DNA of 14,897 nucleotides. Source: JBBTQE01 sp038065775 (lineage in GTDB: Bacteria; Patescibacteriota; Patescibacteriia; Magasanikbacterales; GWA2-37-8). Shown piece by piece: positions 13,357-14,897 of the stretch. Within the stretch, counting starts at the first letter, position 1, and each line of letters starts with the position of its first letter. A model generated the notes under the pieces. The model searched no databases and was not told the DNA's origin. It worked only from the letters and a program-made list of their open reading frames with translations. The translations under genes were made by a program, and so were the position numbers. Location of the stretch: positions 1 to 14,897 of the forward strand of contig JBBTQE010000032.1 in NCBI GenBank assembly GCA_038065775.1. Direction: 5' to 3'.

Positions 13357-14897
13357 TTAAAGCGTTGAAGTTGCCACCTCCGTGGCAGGAGCCGTTTCCG
13401 AAACTGTCTCGGCCGGAATGCTGACGGGCGCTTCAATCACGGCATCGCTTGAGGTCGCGGACAAAACCGCCGGCGCTTCAGATTGCGGGGTCGGTTCTAC
13501 TGGTTGGTTAGCCGGCGGCGCAGGTTCGACCGAAGAAACCACCGGCTGAATTGGCTGTTGGACGCTTGGTTCGGCGGTCTCTTGCGTCTGTTTTCTGCTC
13601 GCCACAATTATCCAATCAAATGTCGCGCCGCCTGTTCCGCCGTTTAATTCTTTCACGACAAATCCGCTCGCGCTTTTGCTTGCGACAAATATTCCGTTTC
13701 CGCTGTCAGAAGTGAGGGTTACGCTAATCTTCATCGGCTCCTCCGCATCAATCATCTCTCTGGTTGAGGTGTTAAATTCAACAACCGCTTCGCCATTCAT
13801 CAATTGCGATGAACTGGAGAACACCACTTCCATTGACTGCGACTGCATCGCGTAAATTTCTTTTTCGCCGTCGCTTGTCTGAACTTTTGTTATAAGACTG
13901 CCGTCCTGATCGATTCTCCATTTGCCATCTACTCCGGCTATACTCGCAACGTTTATAATAGAATTATTTTGGATATCAAGATAGCCATTTACAAAAACCA
14001 AACCACCCGTGCTTGGGCTTTCAACCACCCCTAGATTTTGCGGCGAATTGTTTGGATCCAAGCTGATAGCCTGCGCCGAGGCGATTTGTTGAATATCATT
14101 CCGAATCGTATTTATGGTTTGATCTCTGTTATAAATCCAGCCGGTTCTTATTAAAGACAAAATTTTTCCGGTCGTCTCCGAAAGCGGCTCCAAAGCCACA
14201 CCAATCACGGCGACCATTTTATTTTTATTATCTTTGGCCGGGTCGTATTTCATCGCGTAACCCGGGGCCGAGGCCGTAATCAGCAAGTCGCCTCTTTGGA
14301 TATCTCCGTTTTCATTTGAAACTTTAACCGGAACGCGGCCTACCATAGCCAAAACGGCAGTATAATCGGTTTTGCCATTGCCAACTATGATTGTCGGGTT
14401 TGTGGAAATTATTCCGGCAACCGACTGCTCGTGCGACTGACCGCTTCTTCGGTATGTGTCCGGCGCGTTTTGATCTATAACCATAACATCGCCCGGCTCA
14501 ACACTGTCATCAATTGCGATATCAACTCTTTCAGCTAAGTCGCCCGGATTAGTTGACGTGCCCAAAGTAAGCGACGCCCCAAAAATTGAACCTTTGGTAA
14601 TAACATCGCCATTCGCGGATACGGAAAATACGGAATTGTTATTTGCTCTTAACGATAAAATATATCTATCAGCGTCAGTGGAACTAAAATTGGGCGCGTT
14701 TAAAATAAAGGCCTTTGATTCAGAATAATCACCGGCAAGCGACTCCAATAAAGTATTTGTGGTGAAAGAAATAGAATTTAAAACCGAGGTGTTGGAAAAT
14801 ATTAAATTTTTGGAAAGAACCAAGTCGTATTGATTCACGTTGGACCCAACCGATATTGTGTTCGCGGTCGCGTTGATTGTCAGACCCTTATACAACG
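13357..14897 (-). CDS. Large beta-rich cell-surface protein, N-terminus beyond window
   Basis: The frame is open to the right edge; 513 codons are visible and the true start lies outside. The TTG at 14893-14895 is not evidence of a start. The visible part opens with repetitive beta-strand sequence (ITKGSIFGASLTLG at about 99-112). Next comes a conserved-looking module: NPGDLAERVDI...EPGDVMVID...VAGIIST...VAVIGVALEPLSETTGKILSLI (about 116-249). It includes MVGRVPVKVSNENGDIQRGDLL (184-205). Similar modules occur in large surface and fibre-like proteins of uncultured bacteria. A further beta region (GVDGKWRIDQDGSLIT) leads to a Pro/Ala/Thr/Glu-rich, probably disordered tail from about 436 to the end (...EVATSTL). 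No membrane segment or sorting motif is visible in this part. It is probably secreted or surface-displayed; the function is unknown. Confidence 0.78.
   Translation of the reverse strand, partial: LYKGLTINATANTISVGSNVNQYDLVLSKNLIFSNTSVLNSISFTTNTLLESLAGDYSESKAFILNAPNFSSTDADRYILSLRANNNSVFSVSANGDVITKGSIFGASLTLGTSTNPGDLAERVDIAIDDSVEPGDVMVIDQNAPDTYRRSGQSHEQSVAGIISTNPTIIVGNGKTDYTAVLAMVGRVPVKVSNENGDIQRGDLLITASAPGYAMKYDPAKDNKNKMVAVIGVALEPLSETTGKILSLIRTGWIYNRDQTINTIRNDIQQIASAQAISLDPNNSPQNLGVVESPSTGGLVFVNGYLDIQNNSIINVASIAGVDGKWRIDQDGSLITKVQTSDGEKEIYAMQSQSMEVVFSSSSQLMNGEAVVEFNTSTREMIDAEEPMKISVTLTSDSGNGIFVASKSASGFVVKELNGGTGGATFDWIIVASRKQTQETAEPSVQQPIQPVVSSVEPAPPANQPVEPTPQSEAPAVLSATSSDAVIEAPVSIPAETVSETAPATEVATSTL

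Overview
The window looks like a piece of a small bacterial genome of moderate GC content, most likely a member of the Patescibacteria (Candidate Phyla Radiation, perhaps Parcubacteria). This placement is an inference. It rests on the tightly packed leftward operons, the near absence of Shine-Dalgarno sequences, a minor-pilin cluster with very large beta-rich pilins, and a large repetitive-style surface protein. UGA is used as a normal stop codon, so the standard bacterial code applies. Nearly everything is transcribed leftward (- strand). The exception is a short rightward island at 5.64-6.25 kb holding an HNH nuclease gene and a tRNA-Leu.

Layout from left to right. (1) 1-700: the N-terminal two thirds or so of an ABC-transporter solute-binding lipoprotein, cut by the window edge. 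(2) 725-1588: galU (UDP-glucose synthesis), with a well-formed promoter. (3) 1659-5449: a three-gene minor-pilin operon, transcribed 5449 to 1659. It comprises a 598-residue PilV-like pilin with an unusual nested beta-domain tail, a PilW/PulJ-like pilin, and a PilX/GspK-like pilin that lacks the usual Glu+5. (4) 5450-5677: a divergent intergenic region with two tandem hairpins and two opposing extended -10 promoters. (5) 5678-6252: the HNH nuclease and tRNA-Leu(UAA), only 1 nt apart, closed by a bidirectional terminator. (6) 6297-13158: a four-gene operon transcribed nrdJ, unknown 413-residue protein, coiled-coil protein, PduO-type cobalamin adenosyltransferase. (7) 13159-13356: the nrdJ control region. 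(8) 13357-14897: the C-terminal part of a large surface protein, cut by the right edge.

The most interesting unit is the nrdJ operon. NrdJ is the class II (adenosylcobalamin-dependent) ribonucleotide reductase, and the last gene of the operon makes adenosylcobalamin, so enzyme and cofactor supply are encoded together. The nrdJ gene is interrupted by a 362-residue intein carrying a LAGLIDADG homing endonuclease. The intein sits directly before the redox-active cysteine codon, so the enzyme is inactive until it splices. The promoter of nrdJ carries two NrdR-box-like sites 32 bp apart that cover its -35 and -10 elements, which suggests dNTP-responsive repression. Two proteins of unknown function lie between nrdJ and the adenosyltransferase and are the main candidates for undescribed partners.

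No CRISPR array, IS element, rRNA or replication origin was seen.
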